Assembly (NCBI GenBank): GCA_031417395.1 | Contig: JANOVM010000080.1 | Location: 1 to 64,000, forward strand | Length of the DNA: 64,000 bases | Source: JADKIH01 sp031417395 | Lineage (GTDB): Bacteria; Bacteroidota; Bacteroidia; AKYH767-A; 2013-40CM-41-45 | Reading direction: 5' to 3' | Part shown: positions 31,081-40,709 of the stretch, piece by piece | How positions within the stretch are numbered: position 1 is the stretch's first letter | How the letters are laid out: each line of letters begins with the position of its first letter | Made by a program: the position numbers and the translations under genes | The notes under the pieces: generated by a model | What the model was told of the DNA's origin: nothing | The model's input: only the letters and a program-made list of their open reading frames with translations | The model's database searches: none

Positions 31081-33984
31081 ATGCGTAAATTTATTTTACT
31101 TATTTTATCGTTTTCAATTTATAATGTTTCGAAATGTCAGCAACTCCCCGTGGAGTGGATTAAAAGTTTTCAAGGACAGGGTAAGGCTTCCGACAGGATT
31201 GCCTCCATATCCACCGATGCTTCAGGGAATATTTATATTGCCGGATATGCAGGAAAACACCACGGTTCCCCGGATGCATTTGCCATGAAGCGTAACCTGC
31301 AGGGTGATACACTCTGGACTTATTACTACGATGCCGGCGACAACAAAGAAGATTATGCTTCGGAAATTGTCGTCGATAACTCAGGAAATGCATATGTCAC
31401 CGGCAAGTCGCAATCGGTAACATCTTATTTCTTCGATTGCTTTACGGTTAAAATAGATCCTTCAGGAAATGAGGCCTGGTCGGCAAGGTATTCTGCCGGG
31501 ACAAATGCAGAAAGCTTTGGAAATGGAATCGCTGTTGATGTTTCCGGAAATGTTTATGTTGCAGGTTACACAGATCCGGCTACAGCTTCAACCGACTGGC
31601 TTGTTATTAAATACAATTCATCCGGAGTACAGCAATGGGTTGATGTTATGAACGGGCCGGGAAATGGCGGCGATGAGGCATTGGACATTGTAATTGCACC
31701 TAACGGAAATGCTACAGTGTGCGGATATGCATATTCCATAAACACATCCGGTTACATAAATGCATTCGTGAAGCAATATACTTCTTCAGGCACAACAGTC
31801 TGGTCCGACACATGGAACAATTCTTCAGTAACTGGTTCCGATAAGGCGTCCGGACTGGCTTATAATTTATCAGGCGACCTTTTCGTTGGGGGCGAAACCG
31901 ATAATAACAATACTTCCAATCGCGACGTATTTGCTATCCGGTACGATGGAAGCGGCATCAGGCAATGGGTTACCGTTTATAGCGATTCAACTTCTTTAGT
32001 GGATGAATATTTGCAAAAAGTAGCAGTCGATAATTCGGGAAACATTTACTTCACCGGAACAGATTATCTGGATGGTTTTGTTACCTGCATTCACAGCGAC
32101 GGAACGCAAGGTTGGAGAAAAGAATGGAGAGGACCGTTAAACAACGGCTACGATGTGTTTCATGGCATTGCAATCGATAATTACGGCGGCATCTACGTTA
32201 CCGGACGTGGAGTTTATCCCGGTGAAGATTATTATGGAAATGGCGGTCTGCCGAATATGATTGTAGCTAAATACAATTCAAGCGGTGATTCATTGTGGAC
32301 ATACCGATGCATCGATTCATTGAACAGTTCCATGGGATTTGCAATCACTTCAAAAGATGGAAAAGTTTTTGCCGGAGGATTTGTAACGGATACAGCCTAT
32401 GTAGATGAAAATTTATACACATTGATTATCGATACAGCCGGTAGTTCAATAAGCGAATGGATTTACAACGGAGTCGGCGATGCCATAACAATGGGACAGT
32501 TTGTTCAAACGGATGCTAACGATAATGTATATTGCGCCGCCACTGTCGACAGATTGTACTCCCAGGGATACGATGTTGTTTTAATTAAGTATGACCCGGC
32601 AGGAAATCTTTTATGGGAAAAATATTATTCCTCTTACGGATGGAATAACGACACACTCACAGATATGCAAATGGATCCTTCGGGAAATCTAATTCTTTGT
32701 GTTTCTACTGATTCTGCTCAGCTGAAAAATAATTATATACTTTCCCTGCTGAAAGTTGATCAGTCAGGTAACTTTATCGATACCGCTGCGCTGGGTGGTC
32801 CTGCAATAGGAAGTATTCTTTCAACTTCTATGGCCGTGGGCAGCAGCGGCAGTGTCGCTCTTAGTGCTGTTTCCAATATTCATGGCGGAATTGTTATTCA
32901 TTTTGATCCAACCCTGAGCCAATCGTGGTGGGCTAAAATTGATTCGACTCCTTTTGCGGCTACACATGCAAATAGTTTAGACATTTTTCCGAATGGCGAT
33001 TTACTCGTTGGCGGAAACTCACAAACTTCGGGCAGCTGGACAGGAATTATTCAAAGGTATAATTCGGCCGGATTAAAATTATGGTCCACCAATGTTGATT
33101 CGTCAAATGTTTACGATGAAATCAAGAATGTTACCATTGGTAATTCAGGTGATGTGGCTTTTACCGGTGCATCGGGAGGCGCTAATACTTTCACTGCTAT
33201 GACAGGCAAACTCGACGGATCAACGGGTAATTTAACTTGGAGGCAGATTTACAATCCGAATACAGCCAATGAGTATGGCGTAAAAATTCGATTTACGCCT
33301 GCAGGAAATGTTGTATTAATTAGTCGCGGCTGGACAGGTTTTGTGGCCAGGTATTTTATTGTACAATATTCGGGAACCGGTTCCCTGCTTTGGGCAAATA
33401 CCTATAATCAGACAGCGAGTGACCGCGAACCGGTTGATTTGATTGTCGAACCAACAAATAGAGTTGTAACTGCCGGATGGGAAATAAACGGTTTCACTAC
33501 GAATTACGATTATGTGCTGGCCGGATATTCATCCGCTGGTATTGTCGAATTTATTAATACATACAGTAACTCTTTGCCGGTTTCTTTCAGTTGGGACCAA
33601 CTGCGCGATTTGACACGCGATAACCAGGGCAATTTTATCGTTACCGGTCAGAGTTCCAGAGAGTTTTTTAATAATTATCTTTTTAAGATGCTCACGATAA
33701 AATATGGAGCAAATGTAGTTGGAATGGAGGATAAGCCTGAATGGAGCAATCGTTTTGCTTTTGTTTATCCGAACCCTTCTGTAACAGGTAAATTTGAATT
33801 AGTTGATGCATCGCCTTATAAAATAGTTTCTGCAAAGGTTTACGATTTACAGGGAAGATATGTAACGTCAATGAAAATGGATTCATACAAAGTTGATCTG
33901 GAGAAACAGGGGGCGGGTATTTATGTGTTGGTTTTGGAAAGAGAATCAAGTCTTCCTGAAAGAATTTGTCTTATTGTACGGTAA
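31081..33984 (+). CDS. Large secreted beta-propeller protein (SBBP repeats) with T9SS sorting domain
   Basis: A 967-residue exported protein. Signal peptide MRKFILLILSFSIYNVSKCQ, then many about 45-60-residue repeats with the motif D-x-SGN-x-YV-x-G (DASGNIYIAG, DNSGNAYVTG, DVSGNVYVAG, DNSGNIYFTG), characteristic of SBBP beta-propeller repeats. The last about 80 residues (FVYPNPSVTGKFELVDASPY, KVYDLQGRYVTS, GAGIYVLVLE) are a type A Por secretion sorting domain, so it should be exported through the type IX system and attached to or released from the surface. No catalytic domain is seen. GC content is visibly higher than in neighbouring accessory genes. Confidence 0.92.
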   Translation: MRKFILLILSFSIYNVSKCQQLPVEWIKSFQGQGKASDRIASISTDASGNIYIAGYAGKHHGSPDAFAMKRNLQGDTLWTYYYDAGDNKEDYASEIVVDNSGNAYVTGKSQSVTSYFFDCFTVKIDPSGNEAWSARYSAGTNAESFGNGIAVDVSGNVYVAGYTDPATASTDWLVIKYNSSGVQQWVDVMNGPGNGGDEALDIVIAPNGNATVCGYAYSINTSGYINAFVKQYTSSGTTVWSDTWNNSSVTGSDKASGLAYNLSGDLFVGGETDNNNTSNRDVFAIRYDGSGIRQWVTVYSDSTSLVDEYLQKVAVDNSGNIYFTGTDYLDGFVTCIHSDGTQGWRKEWRGPLNNGYDVFHGIAIDNYGGIYVTGRGVYPGEDYYGNGGLPNMIVAKYNSSGDSLWTYRCIDSLNSSMGFAITSKDGKVFAGGFVTDTAYVDENLYTLIIDTAGSSISEWIYNGVGDAITMGQFVQTDANDNVYCAATVDRLYSQGYDVVLIKYDPAGNLLWEKYYSSYGWNNDTLTDMQMDPSGNLILCVSTDSAQLKNNYILSLLKVDQSGNFIDTAALGGPAIGSILSTSMAVGSSGSVALSAVSNIHGGIVIHFDPTLSQSWWAKIDSTPFAATHANSLDIFPNGDLLVGGNSQTSGSWTGIIQRYNSAGLKLWSTNVDSSNVYDEIKNVTIGNSGDVAFTGASGGANTFTAMTGKLDGSTGNLTWRQIYNPNTANEYGVKIRFTPAGNVVLISRGWTGFVARYFIVQYSGTGSLLWANTYNQTASDREPVDLIVEPTNRVVTAGWEINGFTTNYDYVLAGYSSAGIVEFINTYSNSLPVSFSWDQLRDLTRDNQGNFIVTGQSSREFFNNYLFKMLTIKYGANVVGMEDKPEWSNRFAFVYPNPSVTGKFELVDASPYKIVSAKVYDLQGRYVTSMKMDSYKVDLEKQGAGIYVLVLERESSLPERICLIVR

Positions 33985-34766
33985 AATATTTTATGTGTTG
34001 GTTGCTCTGATTAAATTTATTTTTTAATTGAATTTTTTAATAGTGAGTTTGAAAATATTTTTACTTATACAGTAGATATACTACAAGCGGTTTGATTCTG
34101 TGATATCATTTTCTGGCGGGAAAAGATTGAACAAAACAAGGCCAATGGGCGCAAGAGAATTTATGCTCTGCCTTTGGGCACCATGTCGTAAAGTGACCAG
34201 CATATTTTATTGCTATTTAACTAGCAATTAGAAAAGAAAATGGCTTGCGCCAGATGTTCGTGCGGTTTCCCTCTCACCCTGCCGTACAATTCATCATTAC
34301 AATGCAAAGCAATGATGTTTTTAAATAGGCAAAGATTATTTTTCCAATACATCATGACAACAGCAAATATGCCGGTTCTTTTATTAGAATAGTTGTCGTT
34401 ACGGGATAATCTGCAATTATAAAACCTGAGCGTTTCAAGAATAAATTTTCTGTATAATCTAAGCTGCATTTATTTTTGATAACCATTTTGTGAAAGATAG
34501 GAGAGGTCAATAAGTATTTAATTCGGAAAATATGGAACAAAAATCCAATTCTATTAAAATGAATGAGGAGTCAAGGCGGAAGCTGCGTTGGGGCAATTCG
34601 GTTGTGAAATATCCTGCCATGCAATTTGGTTAAATTAATTTCAAAAAAACATTTCTGGCTTATATATATTTAAATATGAAGTACGGCAAAATATACTATT
34701 AATAAGTACGGCAAGATAAGTTTTCCTGGCAGTTTGACTTTAGTTTTCTGCTAACCAATAGAAAAT
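33985..34766. other. Non-coding or decayed stretch
   Basis: About 780 bases without a supportable gene. Near 34235-34285 the minus strand reads TACGGCAGGGTGAGAGGGAA and ACCGCACGAACATCTGGCGC, which looks like a decayed mobile-element or RNA sequence that I cannot place. Minus-strand open frames here lack family features. Confidence 0.4.
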
Positions 34767-34816
34767 AAATAGCTTTAAAGAAGCCGGAAAGAATTGGTTA
34801 CTTTAAAGCTATTTTT
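34767..34816. terminator. Bidirectional terminator-like hairpin
   Basis: AAATAGCTTTAAAG (34767-34780) and CTTTAAAGCTATTT (34801-34814) form a perfect 14-bp stem with a 20-base loop, followed by TT on the plus strand and bordered by A-rich sequence on the other side. Confidence 0.6.
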
Positions 34817-34909
34817 ATGTATTTTCTGTATATGGGAAAGAATATTCAAAGCATAGCTTATTTTACAACAAGTCGATCTTCTTCCTGAATATGAAACCAA
34901 CAAAAACAT

Positions 34910-35090
34910 AATGTTTATTATATTTTCGGTCGGAACAATACCCTCGTCAAAAAGTATATTAAGAGTATTAAAATTCATTGAAACAATTAATTTTAATACA
35001 ATTAATCTTGCGTCTATGCCCAAAGGAATGTATTTTATTTATCTTGAAAACGAAGGGAAGTCAATTGTCAAAAAGTTTGTTGTTAATTAA
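34910..35090 (+). pseudogene. Orphan T9SS sorting-domain fragment
   Basis: Reads NVYYIFGRNNTL in one frame and, after a shift, NFNTINLASMPKGMYFIYLE followed by NEGKSIVKKFVVN and a stop at 35090. This is the C-terminal half of a type A sorting domain with the usual end KKFVVN. The protein it belonged to is gone. It lies between two intact sorting-domain genes. Confidence 0.65.
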
Positions 35091-35305
35091 CAAGTGAATT
35101 TAAAATATACTCATTTATTGTTGTGCATTCAGTGGTTTTAAAATATCTGATATTTTTTTGTGCAAATAGATCTCATTTAGTGTGGCGAATTGATAAAATG
35201 TTTCGCCTTGATTATATGCTCTAATTGGCGTTATCTGCTATGCAAATGAATAAAACATTATTAACTTTACCGTTAATACAAGTAACCCTTTTGTGCAGTA
35301 ATTAA

Positions 35306-36841
35306 ATGAAAAATTATATAGTAAAAGCATTATTCTTAACAGCAGTTTTCCTTACAACGTTACGGCCAACTATTTCTTTTGCCCAGCCAGGTTCATTGGA
35401 TTATACCTTTGGTTCAGCCGGAAAGTTAATTTCTTCCTTCGGGAGTTTTGGGGATAAGGGAAATTCAGTAGCTATTCAAGGCGATGGGAAAATTGTGCTT
35501 GGGGGATTTACAAAAGGCAGTTTTACTTCTTCTGATTTTGCTTTAATGCGATGCAATACTGACGGTGTTATAGATACGACTTTTGGAATGGGAGGGAAGG
35601 TAATCACATCTATTGAGAATGGAAGTGAGGGTAATTCAGTGTCCATTCAAGCCGATGGGAAAATACTGCTGGGAGGATATTCACAGTGGTTCATTAATTT
35701 AGCCCGATACAATATCAATGGTAGCTTAGATACAACTTTTGGTACCGGTGGTATTTTAATTACAGATATCAACGGCTATTATAGTGAAAAATGCAAATCA
35801 GTAGCCATACAAAACGATGGGAAAATTCTTTTGGGTGGGTATGGCCAGCATAATGCCAACGACAATTCCTATTTTATTCTTGTGCGATACAATACTGACG
35901 GAACTTTGGATACTACCTTTGGCGCCGGCGGAGTAGTAATTGGAAGTGCAGGAAGAGGATATTCAATGAGAATTCAGAACGACGGGAAAATTCTTCTTGG
36001 GGGTTCTTCGGGATATAAGTTTGCCTTAGTGCGATACAATGCTAATGGAACCTTGGATAGTTCCTTTGGAGTAGGAGGAGAGGTAATTACACCTATTGAT
36101 AGTTCCGGTGAAGCAAATTCTCTGGGTATACAGAGTAATGGTAAAATTGTACTGGGAGGTTATTGCTATAAAAGCGGTAGTAGCTCCGGTTTTGCTTTGG
36201 TGCGATACGAAATGGATGGGACATTAGATAGTTCATTCGGCGCTGGTGGAATAGTAAAATCATACATAAACAGCTCTTCATGTGTGGGCAATTCATTAAA
36301 TTTTCAGAGCGATGGGAAAATTCTATTGGCGGGAAATGCTGTCAATGGTTCCAGCTATTCTGATTTTGCAATAGTGAGATACGATAGCACCGGGACTTTG
36401 GATAATAGCTTTGGCATAGGTGGAATGGTAACAACCCCTATTGGAACTAATTATAGCAACGTCTTTTCATTGAGTATTCAAACAGATGGTAAAATTGTCT
36501 TGGGCGGTTATGCTTATAATGGCTCTAAAACAGATATGGCTATAGTGCGGTATCTTGTCGATAGCGTTACAGGAATTAGCGAAACCGTCCGCAATCAACG
36601 AGCGGTTAAGATATACCCCAATCCATTTAGTTCTTCGGCAGCCATTCAATTTAGTGAGCCAATCCATAGTGCAGAGATAAATATTTACAATGTCTTCGGG
36701 CAAGAAGTAAAAAAAATATCAAATATTTTCGGTCAGGAAATATTAATATCCCGTAACAACTTATCAGGCGGAATATATTTTCTTCAGTTGACAGAAGGAA
36801 ATAAAATCACCGCTATACATAAATTAGTAATCAATGAATAA
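35306..36841 (+). CDS. Secreted delta-60 repeat beta-propeller with T9SS sorting domain
   Basis: A 511-residue exported protein. Signal peptide (LFLTAVFLTTLRPTISFAQ) then eight or so repeats of about 50 residues with the pattern DGKI-LGG...F-L-RYN-DGTLD-TFG-GG, which is the delta-60/DUF5122 propeller repeat (e.g. IQGDGKIVLGGF, RYNTDGTLDTTFGAGG). The last about 85 residues are a type A sorting domain (VKIYPNPFSSSAAIQFSEPI, NIYNVFGQEV, LSGGIYFLQL). Probably type IX-secreted; binding role unknown. Its 3' end overlaps the DinB gene by 8 bases. Confidence 0.93.
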   Translation: MKNYIVKALFLTAVFLTTLRPTISFAQPGSLDYTFGSAGKLISSFGSFGDKGNSVAIQGDGKIVLGGFTKGSFTSSDFALMRCNTDGVIDTTFGMGGKVITSIENGSEGNSVSIQADGKILLGGYSQWFINLARYNINGSLDTTFGTGGILITDINGYYSEKCKSVAIQNDGKILLGGYGQHNANDNSYFILVRYNTDGTLDTTFGAGGVVIGSAGRGYSMRIQNDGKILLGGSSGYKFALVRYNANGTLDSSFGVGGEVITPIDSSGEANSLGIQSNGKIVLGGYCYKSGSSSGFALVRYEMDGTLDSSFGAGGIVKSYINSSSCVGNSLNFQSDGKILLAGNAVNGSSYSDFAIVRYDSTGTLDNSFGIGGMVTTPIGTNYSNVFSLSIQTDGKIVLGGYAYNGSKTDMAIVRYLVDSVTGISETVRNQRAVKIYPNPFSSSAAIQFSEPIHSAEINIYNVFGQEVKKISNIFGQEILISRNNLSGGIYFLQLTEGNKITAIHKLVINE

Positions 36842-37367
36842 AAATAATTTTTCATTCGAGAGAACCCTTGAGGTTTTAGAACAAACACCTGAAACTCTAA
36901 TACGACTCACAAAAGGACTATCCTCCTTTTGGACAACGATGAATGAAGGGAATGATACTTGGTCTGTGTTTGATGTGGTTGGTCATTTATTACACGGCGA
37001 TAAAACAGATTATTTGACGAGAGTTAAAATTATTTTATCAAATACTGCGGATAAAAAATTTGTGCCATTTGACAGGTTTGCTCAATTTGAAACAAGTAGG
37101 GGAATGACATTAATGGAATTACTTAATGAATTTAAGTCAGTAAGAGAATATAATTTGCAACAGATTAAATTATTGAATATATCCCCAAGCGATTTCTTTA
37201 AAACCGGAATACATCCGACTTTTGGAACTGTTACATTAAGTCAGCTTTTATCAACTTGGGCTGTGCATGACCTGGACCATATTTCGCAAATTGCAAGAAT
37301 AATGGCAAAACAATACAAAGAAGAAACCGGTCCGTGGATTGAATTTCTTAGAATACTGAAACATTAA
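36834..37367 (+). CDS. DinB family protein
   Basis: A 177-residue four-helix-bundle protein of the DinB/YfiT superfamily (putative metal-dependent, thiol-related enzymes). The metal-binding histidines can be placed in FDVVGHLLHGDKTDYLTRVK (first His) and STWAVHDLDHISQIARIMAK (second and third His). Length and motifs are normal. It overlaps the preceding secreted-protein gene by 8 bases, an odd pairing suggesting a recent join rather than shared function. Confidence 0.88.
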   Translation: MNKNNFSFERTLEVLEQTPETLIRLTKGLSSFWTTMNEGNDTWSVFDVVGHLLHGDKTDYLTRVKIILSNTADKKFVPFDRFAQFETSRGMTLMELLNEFKSVREYNLQQIKLLNISPSDFFKTGIHPTFGTVTLSQLLSTWAVHDLDHISQIARIMAKQYKEETGPWIEFLRILKH

Positions 37368-37443
37368 AAATAACGGATCGCATACACTGGCTTTGTTTTA
37401 GTATTCGGACAAGTTATTTGTACAAACTTGACAAATACATCAT

Positions 37444-38022
37444 ATGAAAAATACCGGCAAATTATCAAAAGTGCAAATTGAAGAATTACTCAAAATATTA
37501 AAAGCCCGTTTTGAGAAAAATATGAATCGCCATAAAGGCATAGAATGGCGTAAAGTGCAGGCAAAGCTTGAAGCTAACCCATCAAAATGTTGGTCACTCA
37601 ATGAAATGGAAAGAACCGGCGGAGAACCGGATGTTGTTGTCCCGATAACTATCGGGAATGATAAAAAGACTGACGAATACATTTTTTGTGATTGTTCAGC
37701 TGAAAGCCCTAATGGCCGTAGAAGTGTTTGTTACGATCAGGAAGCACTGGAGTCACGGAAAGAGAATAAACCTAAAGATAGTGCCATGAATATGGCTATC
37801 AATATGGGCATTGAAATTTTAACAGAAGAGCAATATAGAGAAATTCAAAAACTGGGTAACTTTGATTTAAAAACTTCGAGCTGGGTGAAAACACCTGCTA
37901 ATATAAGAAAACTTGGAGGAGCAATTTTTTGTGATAGAAGGTATAACAGTGTATTTGTTTATCATAATGGCGCAGAATCTTACTATGCAGCACGAGGATT
38001 TAGAGGTTCCCTAAAGATTTAA
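37444..38022 (+). CDS. DUF4256 family protein
   Basis: A 192-residue protein with the DUF4256 signature: LKARFEKNMNRHKGIEWRKV, NEMERTGGEPDVVVPITIGN, EYIFCDCSAESPNGRRSVCY and the C-terminal SSWVKTPANIRKLGGAIFCD. Cys and His content suggests a metal site, but function is unknown. The codons for VVVPITIGND include CCCGATAACTATCGGGA, a near copy of the intergenic palindrome CCGATAGCTATCGG seen at 137 and 6429, so the palindrome may have entered the coding sequence in frame. Confidence 0.88.
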   Translation: MKNTGKLSKVQIEELLKILKARFEKNMNRHKGIEWRKVQAKLEANPSKCWSLNEMERTGGEPDVVVPITIGNDKKTDEYIFCDCSAESPNGRRSVCYDQEALESRKENKPKDSAMNMAINMGIEILTEEQYREIQKLGNFDLKTSSWVKTPANIRKLGGAIFCDRRYNSVFVYHNGAESYYAARGFRGSLKI

Positions 38023-38261
38023 TTTTGCGACTTTAAATTAATAAGTAATTGGAGTAAATCTACTTTAGTATCAGAAAATAGGATATATTACATTCATGAC
38101 TTAATTAGGTGTAACCGTTTAACAACATTCAAAAGAACGACAATGAAATCATTTTGGATGAAAATAATTATGCATTCAATACTTCGACAAAGGAAGAAGA
38201 AGAGCAGGAGTAATGAGTCGAATTCAACATTTGATTTTGCTAAGAGGGTGCGCGAATTTAA

Positions 38262-38372
38262 AATAAATTAAATACTGAATTGGAAAAAATTGATCCGAAG
38301 GCTTTTGTTATTATGAGCAGCATAAAGGACACAAAAGGTGGTATGATAAAGAAAAGACCTTTGAAACATTGA
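38262..38372 (+). pseudogene. Fragment resembling the C-terminus of a YitT/DUF2179 protein
   Basis: A frame without a start reads NTELEKIDPKAFVIMSSIKD followed by TKGGMIKKRPLKH and stop. The pattern resembles the cytoplasmic DUF2179 tail of YitT membrane proteins. All membrane segments are missing. Just upstream (about 38135-38215) another frame reads NDNEIILDENNYAFNTSTKE and an acidic end, possibly the tail of a different lost gene. 38371-38400 also resembles part of the group II remnants. Confidence 0.45.
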
Positions 38373-38442
38373 TGTATTATTACATTTGTGACTCAATATG
38401 ATAACCTTTAGGAACCGGCACCTTCTTGAATATCTTTGACGA

Positions 38443-39714
38443 ATGGAAATACTGATAATACTTTTTTTGATTTTGCTAAATTGAATTTTTGCCATGTCTG
38501 AAATTGCAATGGTTTCATCACGAAAATCGCGATTGGAGACGGCAGCAAAAAGAGGAGATAAAGCTGCAAAAATGGCAATTGAACTTTCGCGCAATCCCGG
38601 GAAGTTTCTATCTACCGTGCAAATAGGTATTACCCTCATTGGAATTTTAACGGGTATTTATAGTGGTCAAAAAATTGAAGAAGATCTCGTTGCATATCTT
38701 AACCAATTTGAATGGCTAAGAATCTACAGTAAAACCATTGCAGTATCAGTTATTGTAATTTCACTAACCTTCTTTTCATTGGTACTGGGCGAACTTGTCC
38801 CTAAGCGAATTGGACTTACCATGCCCGAAAGGATTTCAAAAATTTTTTCTTTTCCAATGTATTGGATTTCAATTATTACTGCTCCATTTATTTGGCTTCT
38901 AACATTCACTTCTGATCTTATCATAAAACTCTTTCGCATAAAACCTTCTTCAGAAAGTAAAATAACTGAAGAAGAAATTAAGGCAATCATTCAGGAAGGA
39001 ACAGAGGGTGGTGCAATACAGGAAATTGAACAAGATATAGTTAAACGTGTTTTTAGTTTAGGCGACAGGAAAATTTCATCTTTAATGACACATCGTAACG
39101 ACACTGTTGTTCTAAAAACTGATTTTAATGTGGAAGCAATCAGTAAAACGGTAAACAATGCAATGCATTCTGTTTATCCGGTACTAAATAATAAAATGAA
39201 TGTAGTCGGTATTTTGCAATTGAAGGATCTTTTCAGACACATTAATGACCCTGATTTTAAAATATTGGATCACACCAAACACCCACAATATGTTTCAGAA
39301 AATTTATCTGCTTATGAAGTTTTGAAAATGTTCAAGACAAGTAAAACGCATCAGGCAATTGTCACTGATGAGTTCGGTCAAATGGAAGGTTTAGTAACTA
39401 TGAATGATTTATTGGAAGCATTGGTCGGAGATGTTTCTGAGTTCTATGAAGGTGCATTTGTTTTTATTCAACGCCCGGACGGAAGCTGGCTTATTGACGG
39501 TCAATATCCATTGACTGATTTCTTACGGAAGTTTGATTTGGATGATTTGATAGAGGATTACCCATTCAATACCATCAGCGGACTAATACTTCATCAAATT
39601 AGAAGAATACCTTCAGCCGGTGATAGCCTTTTATGGCGAAATTTTAAAATTGAAATAATGGATATGGATGGGGCAAGAATTGACAAAGTACTGTTATCTA
39701 TTCATAATAAATAA
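38443..39714 (+). CDS. CNNM/CorC (hemolysin family) protein with a premature stop near its start
   Basis: Membrane protein with a CNNM (DUF21) transmembrane domain, a CBS pair (about 190-310 of the 406-residue distal frame; MTHRNDTVVLKTDFNVEA, MEGLVTMNDLLEALVGDVSE) and a CorC/HlyC C-terminal domain; such proteins take part in Mg or Co efflux or homeostasis. The natural start is ATG 38443 (MEILIILFLILLN), but codon 14 is TGA (38482-38484) where the family has Gly in the LNGFF-x-SEIA motif. The frame continues with IFAMSEIAMVSSRKSRLE. A second ATG at 38494 could give a 406-residue product lacking the first membrane helix. Either a real nonsense mutation or a sequencing error. Confidence 0.85.
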
Positions 39715-39860
39715 AATTATTTTGCTACACTATTTATATAATCAATCAGCACTTTGCCTAGGGATTTTCATCCCACAATTTTTTAACTGCTTGCCATACT
39801 TTCATCCGTAATTCTGTCCGTCGCCAAAGTTTATTATTGTCCCCATATTTTTCAAGTGCT

Positions 39861-40301
39861 TTACTTTTTATAAAGAGTTTTCAGCATCCTAAGCCCTTTT
39901 CTGGCTCTCGTTTTTATAGTACCTAGAGGAAGATTCAGCATGGTGGCAGTTTGTTGTTGTGTAAATCCATAAAAGAAAATCATATCAATTATCTCTGAAT
40001 ATTTTGATTCAATTTGCAATGCTTGAGTTTTAAAGTCTTTAACATCTACTTCCGGTATATTTGATGTTGTGGCGCTTATGTAATCCATCTGACCGGATAA
40101 CAAATCCATATTTACATTTTGTAATTGATTCTTATAACCTGAAGAACGCAGGTAATCAATAGCATGATTTCTTGCTATGTTTAACATCCAGGTAAAAAGT
40201 GTTCCTTTGGCCGGGTCAAAACTGTCAATGTGCTTCCATATTTTTACAATAGCGTCCTGTAAAAGGTCTTCTGTTATATCAGTACGTCGCACTAATTTCA
40301 T
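39861..40301 (-). pseudogene. ECF/sigma-70 family sigma factor lacking its N-terminus
   Basis: The 146-residue frame keeps most of region 2 (EDLLQDAIVKIWKHIDSFDP, GTLFTWMLNIARNHAIDYLR) and region 4 (EIIDMIFFYGFTQQQTATML, NLPLGTIKTRARKGLRMLKT). About 35 residues that normally precede the RRTDITEDLLQD segment are missing, and upstream codons hit a stop. The frame begins within 31 bases of a truncated LuxR-type domain on the opposite strand, so the 5' end was lost at a recombination join. A start at the Met before KLVRRT may still give a partial protein. Confidence 0.65.
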
Positions 40302-40313
40302 TAAAATGATAAG

Positions 40314-40532
40314 CTTTCGTCTAAAAATGATTTGTTAAGTGCAAGAGAAAAGGAAATCCTGAAACTCATTGCTGAAGATATTGATTCTAAAGAAATAGCC
40401 CGACAACTTTTTATCAGCACAGCTACTGTTGGGAATCACAGGAGCAATATGATTGAAAAGATAGGGGCCAGGGATACAACGGCATTGGTGCAATTGGCTA
40501 AAATGGCCGGTATTATTTATTTTTTCTCTTAA
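40314..40532 (+). pseudogene. LuxR/NarL-type HTH domain cut from a response regulator
   Basis: An open frame without an ATG reads KNDLLSAREKEILKLIAEDI followed by DSKEIARQLFISTATVGNHR and SNMIEKIGARDTTALVQLAK, the complete C-terminal helix-turn-helix of a NarL/FixJ response regulator. The receiver domain is absent, and a TAA lies upstream at 40302. It starts where the truncated sigma factor starts on the other strand. A TTG at 40332 could initiate a 66-residue peptide. Confidence 0.75.
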
Positions 40533-40619
40533 GAAAGGATTTTACTTGTTTTTTCTTTGAGAAATCTCAATTATGTTAATCATGATAAATTTATTAAGCC
40601 GATTACTTATTAGAATTAA

Positions 40620-40672
40620 TGTAGAATAGAAATTTTATTTTACATTTAGTTTTTCAATGAACCGACGCTTCT
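40620..40672 (+). repeat. Degenerate 3' part of repeat C
   Basis: TTTTATTTTACATTTAGTTT followed by TTCAATGAACCGACG resembles 2110-2155 and the end of C1/C2. Only the last part of the unit is present. Confidence 0.3.
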
Positions 40673-40709
40673 CAACCTTGCTGACCAGGCAGTAATACTT
40701 AGGCATTTT

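Noticed and set aside
34221..34540. Two minus-strand frames of 82 and 62 codons
   Set aside because: No recognisable protein features; part of a decayed stretch.
38482..38484. TGA recoded as glycine (as in some candidate phyla)
   Set aside because: TGA clearly acts as a normal stop at many intact genes in this window (for example 5040, 7020, 15930, 16376), so a point mutation or read error is more likely.
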